This document shows positions 17,247-25,166 of a stretch of DNA of 53,291 bases, piece after piece. Position 1 is the stretch's first letter. Every line of letters starts with the position of its first letter. Source of the DNA: an uncultured Oceanospirillaceae bacterium (GTDB lineage Bacteria > Pseudomonadota > Gammaproteobacteria > Pseudomonadales > Balneatricaceae); assembly GCA_937136055.1 (NCBI GenBank), contig CAKZOD010000010.1, forward strand, positions 1 through 53,291. The letters are read 5' to 3'. The notes under the pieces were generated by a model. That model worked only from the letters and a program-made list of their open reading frames with translations. It was not told where the DNA came from and did not search any database. Both the position numbers and the translations under genes were made by a program.

Positions 17247-18839
17247 GTGATGAATAAGACAGTTAAAAATATTGGATTAGTGTTGTGTAGTGCAGTCGGT
17301 GGAGCCGCCATACTTAACTATGCTACTCCCTATTTACCCAGCGCACTTGGCTTCTCAAATAGTTCTGAGCAGCAGCCACAAGCAGCAAGTTCATCTGAGC
17401 CAGTTCCCCTTTATTGGGTCGCGCCTATGGATGCAAACTATCGTCGTGATAAGCCAGGGCAGTCGCCGATGGGCATGGATTTAGTGCCTTTTTATGAGAA
17501 TGCTGATCAGAGCAGCCCAGGCACAGTAACAGTTTCTCCTGAGGTGGTAAATAACTTGAGTGTGAGATTAGATCCGGTGGTCTTGCGGCCAATGCAGCTG
17601 CAAGTGGATACCGTCGGTTACGTGCAATATAGCCAAGATACCATGGTGCATGTGCATCCCCGCGTTGAAGGTTGGTTGGAGAAGATCTACGTTAAATCTG
17701 TGGGTGAGCCGGTACTTAAAGGCCAGCCACTTTACGATCTTTATTCACCTGAGTTGGTGAATGCTCAGGAAGAGTTTCTTTTTGCACTCGAGCGTGGAGA
17801 TAGTCGATTGATTAAAGCTGGGCAGCGCCGCTTGCGAGCGTTGCAATTGCCACTGGAGGCTATTGAGCGCTTGCGCCGTGAGCGCAGTATTAAAAAAACG
17901 GTGACTTTTTATGCACCTAGCAGTGGTGTCGTAGAAAACTTTGCCATGCAAGCAGGCTTTTTTGTTAAGCCTGGAAAAATGTTGATGTCTATCGCTTCGC
18001 TTGATGAAGTTTGGCTGGAGGCTCAAGTATTCGAGCGCCAAACCAGCTTGATTAAACAAGGTGCGCAAGTACAAATAAAACTCGATGCACTGCCCCAGCG
18101 TCAATGGACAGGTAAGATCGATTATATCTATCCGACTTTAGACAAAATGAATCGTGCACTAAGAGTAAGAGTACGTTTAGCCAATTTAGATAAGGTTTTG
18201 AAGCCCAATATGTATGCTGAAGTACGTATAAACGTGCCTGATGATAAACCGGTATTAAGCGTGCCTAGAGAAGCGCTAATTCGCTTGGGTACACAAGATC
18301 GAGTGGTATTATCGCTTGGTAAAGGGCGCTTTAAATCGATAGCAGTCGAAGCGGGGCGCAGTGATGGCAAACGCATTGAAGTCATCAGCGGTGTAAAACA
18401 GCACGAGTTAGTGGCTACTTCTGCGCAATTTTTACTCGATTCTGAATCGAGCAAAACCTCTGATTTCAAGCGTATTGATGTTGAAGATGCTCAGTCTCAA
18501 CCCCAGTCACAAGCACAGCAGATGGCGGCTGAGCAAACAGCGCAACCAGAGAGTGTTTGGGTATCGGCAAAGGTTAAGCAGCAAATGGCTGAAAGTCGCC
18601 AAGTAAAACTGACCCATGAGCCAATAGCACAGTGGGAGTGGCCAGCAATGAGTATGAACTTTAACCTGGCCGATACGTTAGAGCTTAAGCAGCTTGCAGT
18701 CGGTACTGAACTGGCAGTAAAACTTGGCCGTGATGATGGCAATAACTACAGCGTGCTGGAGGTTGCTCCTAGTGCGCAGTTAGATCAATTGGTAAATAAA
18801 GAGAAACTATCTAATAAAATGCAGGAGTCTAAACCATGA
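17247..18839 (+). CDS. cusB: CusB-type periplasmic adaptor with a fused C-terminal CusF domain
   Basis: Membrane-fusion protein of 530 residues, longer than E. coli CusB (~407) because of its C-terminal addition. An N-terminal anchor or signal (about 8-32) leads to a heavy-metal-binding segment in its Cys-free form (YWVAPMDANYRRDKPGQSP, then MGMDLVP). The lipoyl, hairpin and beta-barrel adaptor regions follow to about residue 400. Residues about 440-520 form a CusF-like domain with the WPAMSMNF Cu(I)/Ag(I) ligand motif, so the metallochaperone is tethered to the pump. The start is GTG 17247 or ATG 17250. The stop overlaps the permease start (ATGA). Confidence 0.9.
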   Translation: MMNKTVKNIGLVLCSAVGGAAILNYATPYLPSALGFSNSSEQQPQAASSSEPVPLYWVAPMDANYRRDKPGQSPMGMDLVPFYENADQSSPGTVTVSPEVVNNLSVRLDPVVLRPMQLQVDTVGYVQYSQDTMVHVHPRVEGWLEKIYVKSVGEPVLKGQPLYDLYSPELVNAQEEFLFALERGDSRLIKAGQRRLRALQLPLEAIERLRRERSIKKTVTFYAPSSGVVENFAMQAGFFVKPGKMLMSIASLDEVWLEAQVFERQTSLIKQGAQVQIKLDALPQRQWTGKIDYIYPTLDKMNRALRVRVRLANLDKVLKPNMYAEVRINVPDDKPVLSVPREALIRLGTQDRVVLSLGKGRFKSIAVEAGRSDGKRIEVISGVKQHELVATSAQFLLDSESSKTSDFKRIDVEDAQSQPQSQAQQMAAEQTAQPESVWVSAKVKQQMAESRQVKLTHEPIAQWEWPAMSMNFNLADTLELKQLAVGTELAVKLGRDDGNNYSVLEVAPSAQLDQLVNKEKLSNKMQESKP

Positions 18840-21800
18840 TCGGCGCTATCATTCGCTGGTCGGTTGATAACCGCATCATGGTATTACTTGCTACCTTGAT
18901 GCTGGTGGTTGGTGGATTATTCGCATTGCAAAGAACACCGCTAGATGCCATTCCTGATCTATCTGATGTGCAAGTTATCATCAAGACTAGTTACCCAGGG
19001 CAAGCGCCGCAGGTGATAGAAGATCAAATTACTTATCCACTGACAACTGCAATGCTCTCGGTGCCGGGCGCTCAAACGGTGCGTGGCTTTTCATTTTTTG
19101 GTGATTCTTATGTCTACGTCATATTTGATGATGATACTGATATGTACTGGGCACGTAGCCGCGTGTTGGAGTATTTGAGTCAAATTATTCCCTCATTGCC
19201 AGCGGGGGCTAAACCGCAGTTAGGGCCTGATGCGACAGGTGTTGGTTGGGTTTATCTGTATGCGCTGGTGGATAAAACCGGTAAAAATGATCTGGCTAAG
19301 TTGCGTAGCTTGCAAGATTGGTTCCTCAAATACGAGCTACAAACCGTGTCGGGTGTCTCTGAAGTGGCATCCATTGGCGGCTTAGTGAAACAGTATCAAG
19401 TAAGTGTTAATCCAGAAAAACTGCGCGCTTATAATTTACCGTTGTCTCATATTCAGCAAGCTATTCGCCGTGGTAATCAAGAAGTGGGCGCCTCCGTTGT
19501 AGAGATGGCAGAAGCTGAGTATATGGTGCGCACTAGTGGCTATATTCAAAGCCGTGAGGATTTAGAAAGTATTCCGCTGGGGCTAAATGCCAATGGTACA
19601 CCGTTGCTATTAAAAGATGTTGCTGAGATTAATATCGGGCCACAAATGCGTCGCGGCATCGCTGAGCTAAATGGTGAAGGCGAAGTAGCAGGCGGCGTTG
19701 TAGTGATGCGCTTTGGTGAAAATGCGCAGAAAACTATTGATGGCGTGAAAGCAAAATTGGCAACACTGGCTAAAAATTTGCCCGAAGGTGTTGAGGTAGT
19801 GACTGTTTATGATCGCTCAGGATTGATCGGCAGTGCGGTGGATAATCTATGGATCAAACTGTTCGAAGAGTTCATCGTTGTTGCGCTGGTATGTATCGTG
19901 TTTTTGTTCCACGTACGCTCCTCTTTAGTGGCCATTATCAGCTTGCCCGTTGGCATATTGACAGCGTTTATTGTGATGTATTTTCAGGGAATTAACGCCA
20001 ATATTATGTCCCTAGGGGGGATAGCGATTGCGATTGGTGCGATGATTGACGGTGCTATTGTGATGATAGAAAACATGCACAAACATATGGAGCGCACGCC
20101 ATTAACCCCAGAAAACCGTTGGCGTATTGTGGCAGAATCAGCCAGTGAAGTTGGGCCAGCATTGTTCTTTAGCTTGCTGATCATCACTGTGAGTTTTGTA
20201 CCAGTGTTCACCCTAGAAGCGCAAGAAGGGCGCATGTTTGCGCCATTAGCCTTTACTAAAACTTATGCAATGGCCGCCTCTGCCGCTTTGGCTATCACTT
20301 TAGTACCCGTGCTGATGGGATATTTCATCCGCGGTAAAGTGCTGCCTGAGCATAAAAATCCACTGAATAGAGTGCTATCAATGCTCTATTTCCCAGTGCT
20401 GAGAAAAGTGCTGCGTTTTCCTAAGGTGACCTTATTAGGCGCGTTGCTTGTGTGTTTTATAGGTCTATGGCCGCTAGACAAAATGGGCAGCGAGTTCATC
20501 CCGCCACTGGATGAAGGCGATTTGATGTATATGCCGACAACCTATCCCTCAATCTCTATCGGTGAAGCGCGCCGACTACTACAGCAAACGGATAAGCTGA
20601 TTCGCACCTTACCTGAGGTGAAAACGGTTTTTGGTAAAGTAGGGCGTGCAGATACCGCAACAGACCCAGCGCCTTTAACGATGATCGAAACCTTTATTCA
20701 ATTTAAGCCGCGTGATGAATGGCGTCCAGGGTTAACACCTGCTGGCTTGAAAAAAGAGTTAGATGATTTAGTTAAGCTGCCTGGCATTACCAATGCTTGG
20801 GTGATGCCGATTAAAACTCGTATTGATATGCTCGCCACCGGTATTAAAACACCAGTAGGTATAAAAGTGGCGGGGCCTGATCTCAAGGTGATCCAACAAA
20901 TAGGTCAGCAGTTAGAAGAAATCGTAGGAGATATTCAAGGAACGGCTTCTGTTTATTCAGAGCGTGTAGCGGGTGGGCGTTATATTAAAGTGGATATTCA
21001 ACGTGAGCGCGCAGCACGATACGGCTTAAATATAGCGGATGTGCAGCAAGTGATATCAGCGGCGATTGGTGGAGTAAATGTCTCTAAAACAGTCGAAGGA
21101 TTAGAGCGCTACCCTATTAATGTGCGCTACCCGCAGCGCTTTCGTGATTCACCTGAGCAACTGGCGCTCTTGCCGATTATCACTGCAACAGGACAGCGAG
21201 TGCCACTGGGAGATGTCGCCAATATTTATATCGAAGAGGGGCCACCGGGGATTAAAAGTGAAAATGCTCGCTTGAACGGTTGGACCTTTATCGACATAGA
21301 AGGCATGGATATCGGCAGCTATGTGACTAACGCGCAAAAGATCGTGGCAGATAAACTAAAACTACCGCCGGGTTACTCGATTAACTGGTCAGGGCAGTTT
21401 GAATATATGCAGCGCGCAAAAGCTAAATTGATGTACGTGGTACCGCTTACACTGCTAATCATCTTAGTGCTGTTGTTTATCAATTTTCGAAACTTGGCTG
21501 AAGTCGCCATCATCATGGGGACCTTACCTTTAGCGATGGTGGGAAGTATTTGGTTGATGTACATCCAAGGCTATAATTTCTCAGTGGCAGTAGGTGTCGG
21601 CTTTATTGCATTGGCAGGTGTTGCAGTGGAGATTGGCGTGATTATGCTGGTTTACCTCAATCAAGCGTATCAAGAGATGTTAGCCGATTGTAAAGCGCAG
21701 CAAATAACGCCAACTCAAGCGCTATTAGCGCAGGCAATATTGCAAGGTGCAGGATTGCGAGTGCGACCAGTGATGATGACAGCATCAGCTATCATCATTG

Positions 21801-22030
21801 GTTTATTGCCGATACTCTATGGCGATGGCACCGGCTCTGAAGTGATGAGCCGAATTGCAGCACCTATGGTGGGCGGCATGATCAGTGCCGTAGTGCTGAC
21901 TTTACTGGTGCTTCCAGCGGTGTATTTACTGTGGCGCAAGCGCACTATCACTGTTGAAGCAGAGGTTATTGAAGATAAAGCTTCAGGGTCAGAAAATGAA
22001 GAGCAAAATTTTGTGAAGACGAACTTTTAA
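18836..22030 (+). CDS. cusA: CusA-type heavy-metal efflux RND permease (Cu(I)/Ag(I))
   Basis: Inner-membrane proton-driven pump of 1064 residues with the full 12-TM RND layout. TM1 is at about 14-32 and the proton-relay region has GAMIDGAIVMIENMHKHME. The three methionines that carry Cu(I)/Ag(I) through E. coli CusA (M573, M623, M672) are present at a constant offset: M566 (LMYMPTTYP), M616 (LTMIETFIQ) and M665 (RIDMLATGIKT). That argues for copper/silver rather than Zn/Co/Cd. It overlaps the adaptor gene by four bases. It is the last gene of the operon, and a hairpin follows about 70 bp later. Confidence 0.95.
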   Translation: MIGAIIRWSVDNRIMVLLATLMLVVGGLFALQRTPLDAIPDLSDVQVIIKTSYPGQAPQVIEDQITYPLTTAMLSVPGAQTVRGFSFFGDSYVYVIFDDDTDMYWARSRVLEYLSQIIPSLPAGAKPQLGPDATGVGWVYLYALVDKTGKNDLAKLRSLQDWFLKYELQTVSGVSEVASIGGLVKQYQVSVNPEKLRAYNLPLSHIQQAIRRGNQEVGASVVEMAEAEYMVRTSGYIQSREDLESIPLGLNANGTPLLLKDVAEINIGPQMRRGIAELNGEGEVAGGVVVMRFGENAQKTIDGVKAKLATLAKNLPEGVEVVTVYDRSGLIGSAVDNLWIKLFEEFIVVALVCIVFLFHVRSSLVAIISLPVGILTAFIVMYFQGINANIMSLGGIAIAIGAMIDGAIVMIENMHKHMERTPLTPENRWRIVAESASEVGPALFFSLLIITVSFVPVFTLEAQEGRMFAPLAFTKTYAMAASAALAITLVPVLMGYFIRGKVLPEHKNPLNRVLSMLYFPVLRKVLRFPKVTLLGALLVCFIGLWPLDKMGSEFIPPLDEGDLMYMPTTYPSISIGEARRLLQQTDKLIRTLPEVKTVFGKVGRADTATDPAPLTMIETFIQFKPRDEWRPGLTPAGLKKELDDLVKLPGITNAWVMPIKTRIDMLATGIKTPVGIKVAGPDLKVIQQIGQQLEEIVGDIQGTASVYSERVAGGRYIKVDIQRERAARYGLNIADVQQVISAAIGGVNVSKTVEGLERYPINVRYPQRFRDSPEQLALLPIITATGQRVPLGDVANIYIEEGPPGIKSENARLNGWTFIDIEGMDIGSYVTNAQKIVADKLKLPPGYSINWSGQFEYMQRAKAKLMYVVPLTLLIILVLLFINFRNLAEVAIIMGTLPLAMVGSIWLMYIQGYNFSVAVGVGFIALAGVAVEIGVIMLVYLNQAYQEMLADCKAQQITPTQALLAQAILQGAGLRVRPVMMTASAIIIGLLPILYGDGTGSEVMSRIAAPMVGGMISAVVLTLLVLPAVYLLWRKRTITVEAEVIEDKASGSENEEQNFVKTNF

Positions 22031-22099
22031 ATAACCTTTACAAAAAGCTACTTTGTTATAGAAGGGTATCTTGTCACACAAGATGCTTTGCAAATAAAG

Positions 22100-22130
22100 A
22101 GTACTCGTTGCAAGCATAGCAGCGAGTGCT
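22100..22130 (+). terminator. Candidate terminator of the cus operon
   Basis: AGTACTCGTTGC (22100-22111) pairs with GCAGCGAGTGCT (22119-22130) through two G-U wobbles, followed by ATTTACTT. A shorter hairpin (ATCTTG/CAAGAT) sits about 25 bp before it. The U-tract is weak. Confidence 0.5.
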
Positions 22131-22485
22131 ATTTACTTAACGATGTCGAATCTCATAAGTAGTGAAATCAAGAAACCCATCTCTCAATAGGTGGATTTTT
22201 TACACTGAAGAACTCGAGGCAGGAAATGGCCAAAAGTAGGCACTTTATGTTTGTCTTCATACATGTAAGCGAATCAAAGTAGGCTCTTTGAAATGTCATC
22301 TCCTTGTATCATCCAGGAACTTCGCTACATAAATTTCCGCCAAAGTTAAAATTTTAGTATCAAAGGATTTTTGTAAGAATTAACGATGTCAGGTGATGTG
22401 ATTTTCGTTCAGAAAAAATTCACTTGCAGAGAGTACTATTCAGTAACTGATTGAATGTATTTTTTTCGTGTGATTAACTGTGTGG
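22131..22485. other. Non-coding stretch before the iadA fragment
   Basis: About 355 bp without a recognisable gene. It directly abuts the iadA fragment and is probably part of the insertion/deletion scar between the copper operon and the next intact gene. Confidence 0.4.
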
Positions 22486-22947
22486 GTGCATGTGAGTTAG
22501 TAAAGCAGGGATGTTATATCGACATTACTGCTTTTCCCGAAGGGAGCATCGGCCAAGGTTATAATGCGGTTGAGGCAGTACAATTAGCCATTGAGCGCAA
22601 ACTGCCACTGGAGCGTATTACCTTAAGCTCTGATGGCGGTGGTTGCCTGCCTGCCTGATTTTGATAGCTGTGGGCGCTTAGTGCACATGGATTTTGGCCG
22701 TGCACAGACCTTGATTGACACCCTACAACAAGCGTCAAAACAAGGAATAGCCCTAGAGCAGGTTTTACCTATGCTAACCAGTAATGTTGCTGATTTATTG
22801 AAAATGCAAGATAAAGGTCGGGTTTTCCAAGGGGCTGATGCTGACTTAGTGGTGTTTGATCAAAGTTTTAATGTGCAAGATTTGATGGCGCTAGGTAAGT
22901 GGCACAAACGTGAAGGGGAGATGTTGATAAAAGGCACTTTTGAGTAA
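22486..22947 (+). pseudogene. iadA: Truncated, frameshifted copy of the iadA 3' end
   Basis: From GTGCATGTGAGTTAG onward this matches 14025-14482 of intact iadA to the stop codon. By my count there are about 25 substitutions in 458 aligned bases (94-95% identity), most of them silent. One 4-bp insertion makes GCCT occur three times in a row (22645-22656), against GCCTACCT in the intact gene, and shifts the frame. The N-terminal ~233 codons, including His61/His63 and Glu156, are absent, so it cannot encode an enzyme. Upstream sequence lends an ATG at 22455, but that fusion has no support. The mostly silent differences show that the sequence was under selection before it broke, as with an allele from a related strain. 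Confidence 0.93.
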
Positions 22948-23168
22948 AGAGTGCTGTAGATTTAACGAGAGGAAATGTAACCCAGTCATTTTAGGGGAGG
23001 TAGAATTTACCCAAGTGGCATGCTAACTCGACTGTTTTGTTGATTTTTGCATTGTCATATTTCGAGTTTTTTAAATTACAGATAACTTTACAGGGAAGAA
23101 TAAATGATTCTTGCTAATTTAGCTAAACTATATAAATTAGTTAAAAACAAATGAAATGAGCCGACTGT

Positions 23169-23605
23169 ATGAGTCAATCAACGCCAAGCAATATCGCCCA
23201 ATTAGCTAATACCATTAGCTTGCACATTGAGTAGGCGCGCAAGCAAGTACGCCAAGCTGTTAACAGTGCTATGGTGCGAAGCTATTGGCAGATAGGCCGG
23301 CTAATCATTGAAGACAAGCAGCAAGGTGAAAACCGTGCCAAATACGGCAAACAGCAATTGCAGCAGCTTTCAAGGGTGTTAACTGAGCGTTTAGGTAAAG
23401 GCTTTGATGTGACTAACTTGCGCAATATGCGTACTTTTTATCTAGCATTTCCAATTCGAGAGACAGTGTCTCTCGAATTAAGTTGGTCACATCACAACCA
23501 GCTGAGCAAAAACAACTCATTGCCGCTAAATACTTACCGCATTTGCCGACAGAGCAAGAATTAAAGCGTGAATTGGAGAGAGGGAGCAAGCATTGGGGGT
23601 ATTAA
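23169..23605 (+). pseudogene. Broken DUF1016 / YhcG-like gene
   Basis: From ATG 23169 the sequence reads MSQSTPSNIAQLANTISLHIE and then meets an in-frame TAG (23232-23234). The same frame continues with the conserved DUF1016 N-terminal domain (SYWQIGRLIIEDKQQGE, LTERLGKGFDVTNLRNMRTFY). After LSWSHH the frame shifts and the sequence jumps to a C-terminal tail in another frame (QLIAAKYLPHLPTEQELKREL), stopping at 23603-23605. The whole central and nuclease region (PD-(D/E)XK in YhcG-type proteins) is deleted. Full-length relatives run to about 340-380 residues. Open fragments here should not be called genes. It sits beside the iadA fragment in the same scar. Confidence 0.85.
23453..23479. repeat. 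27-bp near-perfect palindrome inside the DUF1016 remnant
   Basis: AATTCGAGAGACA (23453-23465) and TGTCTCTCGAATT (23467-23479) are perfect 13-bp inverted arms around one G. It lies just before the point where the DUF1016 reading frame is lost. Confidence 0.85.
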
Positions 23606-23883
23606 AGCAGAAGGAACTTGAATAGGGCAGTAATTGTTAGTTGATAATTCTGAAGATTAAACCAACCTTAGACGAGCAAAATATGCATTTGCTCTCAAAT
23701 TAACTAAGACCTGAATCCATGGCTTTAATGTGAGAACAGAGTGTAAGATTTTGTTTTTACAGTGGAGTTTAAAGATCTAAGCTGCACCCAAGGGTTTAGC
23801 GGGTATTTTCTGACTGCTGTAGAATCAAGGGTATGAGCTATGTGGTGCAGTGAAGTTACTGATTCAGGTAAGAGGGAATAAAG
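23606..23883. other. Intergenic region, no gene seen
   Basis: No reading frame or clear hairpin is supported here. The last bases (GAGGGAATAAAG) form the ribosome binding site of the GFA-family gene. Confidence 0.35.
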
Positions 23884-24294
23884 ATGGAAACCAATGGAAA
23901 ATGCTTGTGTGGCGCTGTTGAGCTAGTCGTCGAGATCGCGAATACCGAAATTGCAGCTTGTCATTGCAGTATGTGCAGAAAGTGGAGCGGTGGGCCTATG
24001 CTGGCGATCGATAGTGCTGAGATTAAAACTATCTCGGGTGAATCACATATCAGCCGCTTTGATTCTTCTGAGTGGGCCCAAAGAGGCTTTTGCTCTCAAT
24101 GCGGTACGCACCTTTTCTATTTTTTAAAGCCTGCAAATCACTACCATTTCCCTATCGGCTTGTTTGATACACAGGCCGATTTCAATATGACTCATCAGAT
24201 ATTCATCGATGAAAAACCGGGTTATTACAGTTTCTCAAATGAGACCCAAAATATGACCGGCGCTGAAGTGTTTGCACATTTTCAAGAGCAATAG
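23884..24294 (+). CDS. GFA (glutathione-dependent formaldehyde-activating)/CENP-V-fold protein
   Basis: Small zinc protein of 136 residues. The Cys pattern of the GFA family is complete: GKCLCGAVEL (Cys pair), ACHCSMCRKWSGGP (CHCxxC) and GFCSQCGTHLFYF (CxxC), together binding two zinc ions. The founding member was described as a glutathione/formaldehyde-condensing enzyme, but most homologues have no proven reaction. ATG 23884 follows GAGGGAA. It stands alone between the degraded region and udk, with no formaldehyde-oxidation genes nearby, so the role stays open. Confidence 0.88.
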   Translation: METNGKCLCGAVELVVEIANTEIAACHCSMCRKWSGGPMLAIDSAEIKTISGESHISRFDSSEWAQRGFCSQCGTHLFYFLKPANHYHFPIGLFDTQADFNMTHQIFIDEKPGYYSFSNETQNMTGAEVFAHFQEQ

Positions 24295-24470
24295 CAGTCA
24301 TACCTAGAAGTTTCTTATCCTCAGGCGAGACAGCAAGAGGCTTAAGCAAAGGTTTGTGTTAATATAAGCTTTATAATGCCTATCTTTTGTTGTACTTGAT
24401 TTATTGAGTGCGGGGTAAAAAGGAGATAGGTTAAGGCGTTAACATCGATATTAAATTTCTAGGAAACTTC

Positions 24471-25106
24471 ATGACAGACAGCACTATTATTATTGGCATC
24501 GCAGGTGCCTCCGCTTCAGGTAAAACGCTTTTGGCAAACCGATTAATTGAAAGCGTGAGTGAAGCAGGGTTTGATGATATTGGACTGATTTGTGAAGATT
24601 CTTACTACCAAAATCAAGATCATTTGACGATGGAGGAGCGTATCTTAGTCAACTACGATAGCCCTAAATCGAAAGAGTTTGATTTACTGTGTGATCATTT
24701 AGAAGCCTTGCTGGATAACCAAAGTGTTGAAATCCCTCAGTATGATTTTGTTAACCACACCCGCTTTGCTGAAAAAATCCCGATGCAGCCTAAAAAGGTG
24801 ATTATCATCGAAGGGATATTACTCTTCACGCACCGCCGCTTACGTAAACTTTTTGATGCCAAGATTTATGTGGATACTGCACTAGATTTTTGCTTCATCA
24901 GACGCTTAAAGCGCGATGTAGGTGAGCGTGGTAGAACGATGGACTCGGTTATCAAGCAGTATGAAGATACCGTACGTCCCTCATTTTATAAGTTTATTGA
25001 GCCGAGCAAAAAGCACGCCGATGTGATTATTCCTGGTGGTGGCGAGAATCAAGTAGCACTCAATGTACTATCAACTTACGTGCAAGATCTGCTGAAAGTT
25101 AAATAG
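24471..25106 (+). CDS. udk: Uridine kinase
   Basis: Cytoplasmic pyrimidine-salvage kinase of 211 residues, which phosphorylates uridine and cytidine with GTP or ATP. The P-loop GASASGKT is at residues 12-19. The nucleoside-binding segment is CEDSYYQNQDHLTMEERILVNYD split over the lid start, followed by PQYDFVNHTR and EGILLFTHRRLRKLFDAKIYVDT, with the arginine-rich lid RRLKRDVGERGRT. Length and motifs match E. coli Udk. ATG 24471 is preceded by AGGAAA. It converges with pabB, with a hairpin between them. The nucleoside transporter at 39.7-44.5 kb could supply its substrate, though the two are not linked. Confidence 0.93.
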   Translation: MTDSTIIIGIAGASASGKTLLANRLIESVSEAGFDDIGLICEDSYYQNQDHLTMEERILVNYDSPKSKEFDLLCDHLEALLDNQSVEIPQYDFVNHTRFAEKIPMQPKKVIIIEGILLFTHRRLRKLFDAKIYVDTALDFCFIRRLKRDVGERGRTMDSVIKQYEDTVRPSFYKFIEPSKKHADVIIPGGGENQVALNVLSTYVQDLLKVK

Positions 25107-25117
25107 CCTATGGCATA

Positions 25118-25145
25118 CGAGCTGACAATGTTATTTGTCAGCTCG
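25118..25145. terminator. Terminator between udk and pabB
   Basis: CGAGCTGACA (25118-25127) and TGTCAGCTCG (25136-25145) are perfect arms, extended by one A-T pair. CCGTTTT follows on the plus strand. It lies between convergent genes and could serve both. Confidence 0.75.
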
Positions 25146-25166
25146 CCGTTTTATAACTGAAAAGCA

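Noticed and set aside
22455..22658. Open frame fusing upstream sequence to the iadA fragment
   Set aside because: It is only the pseudogene read from a chance ATG and stops at the GCCT frameshift.
23271..23564. 97-codon open frame with DUF1016 sequence
   Set aside because: It starts inside the domain after an in-frame TAG and ends in shifted sequence; treated as part of the pseudogene.
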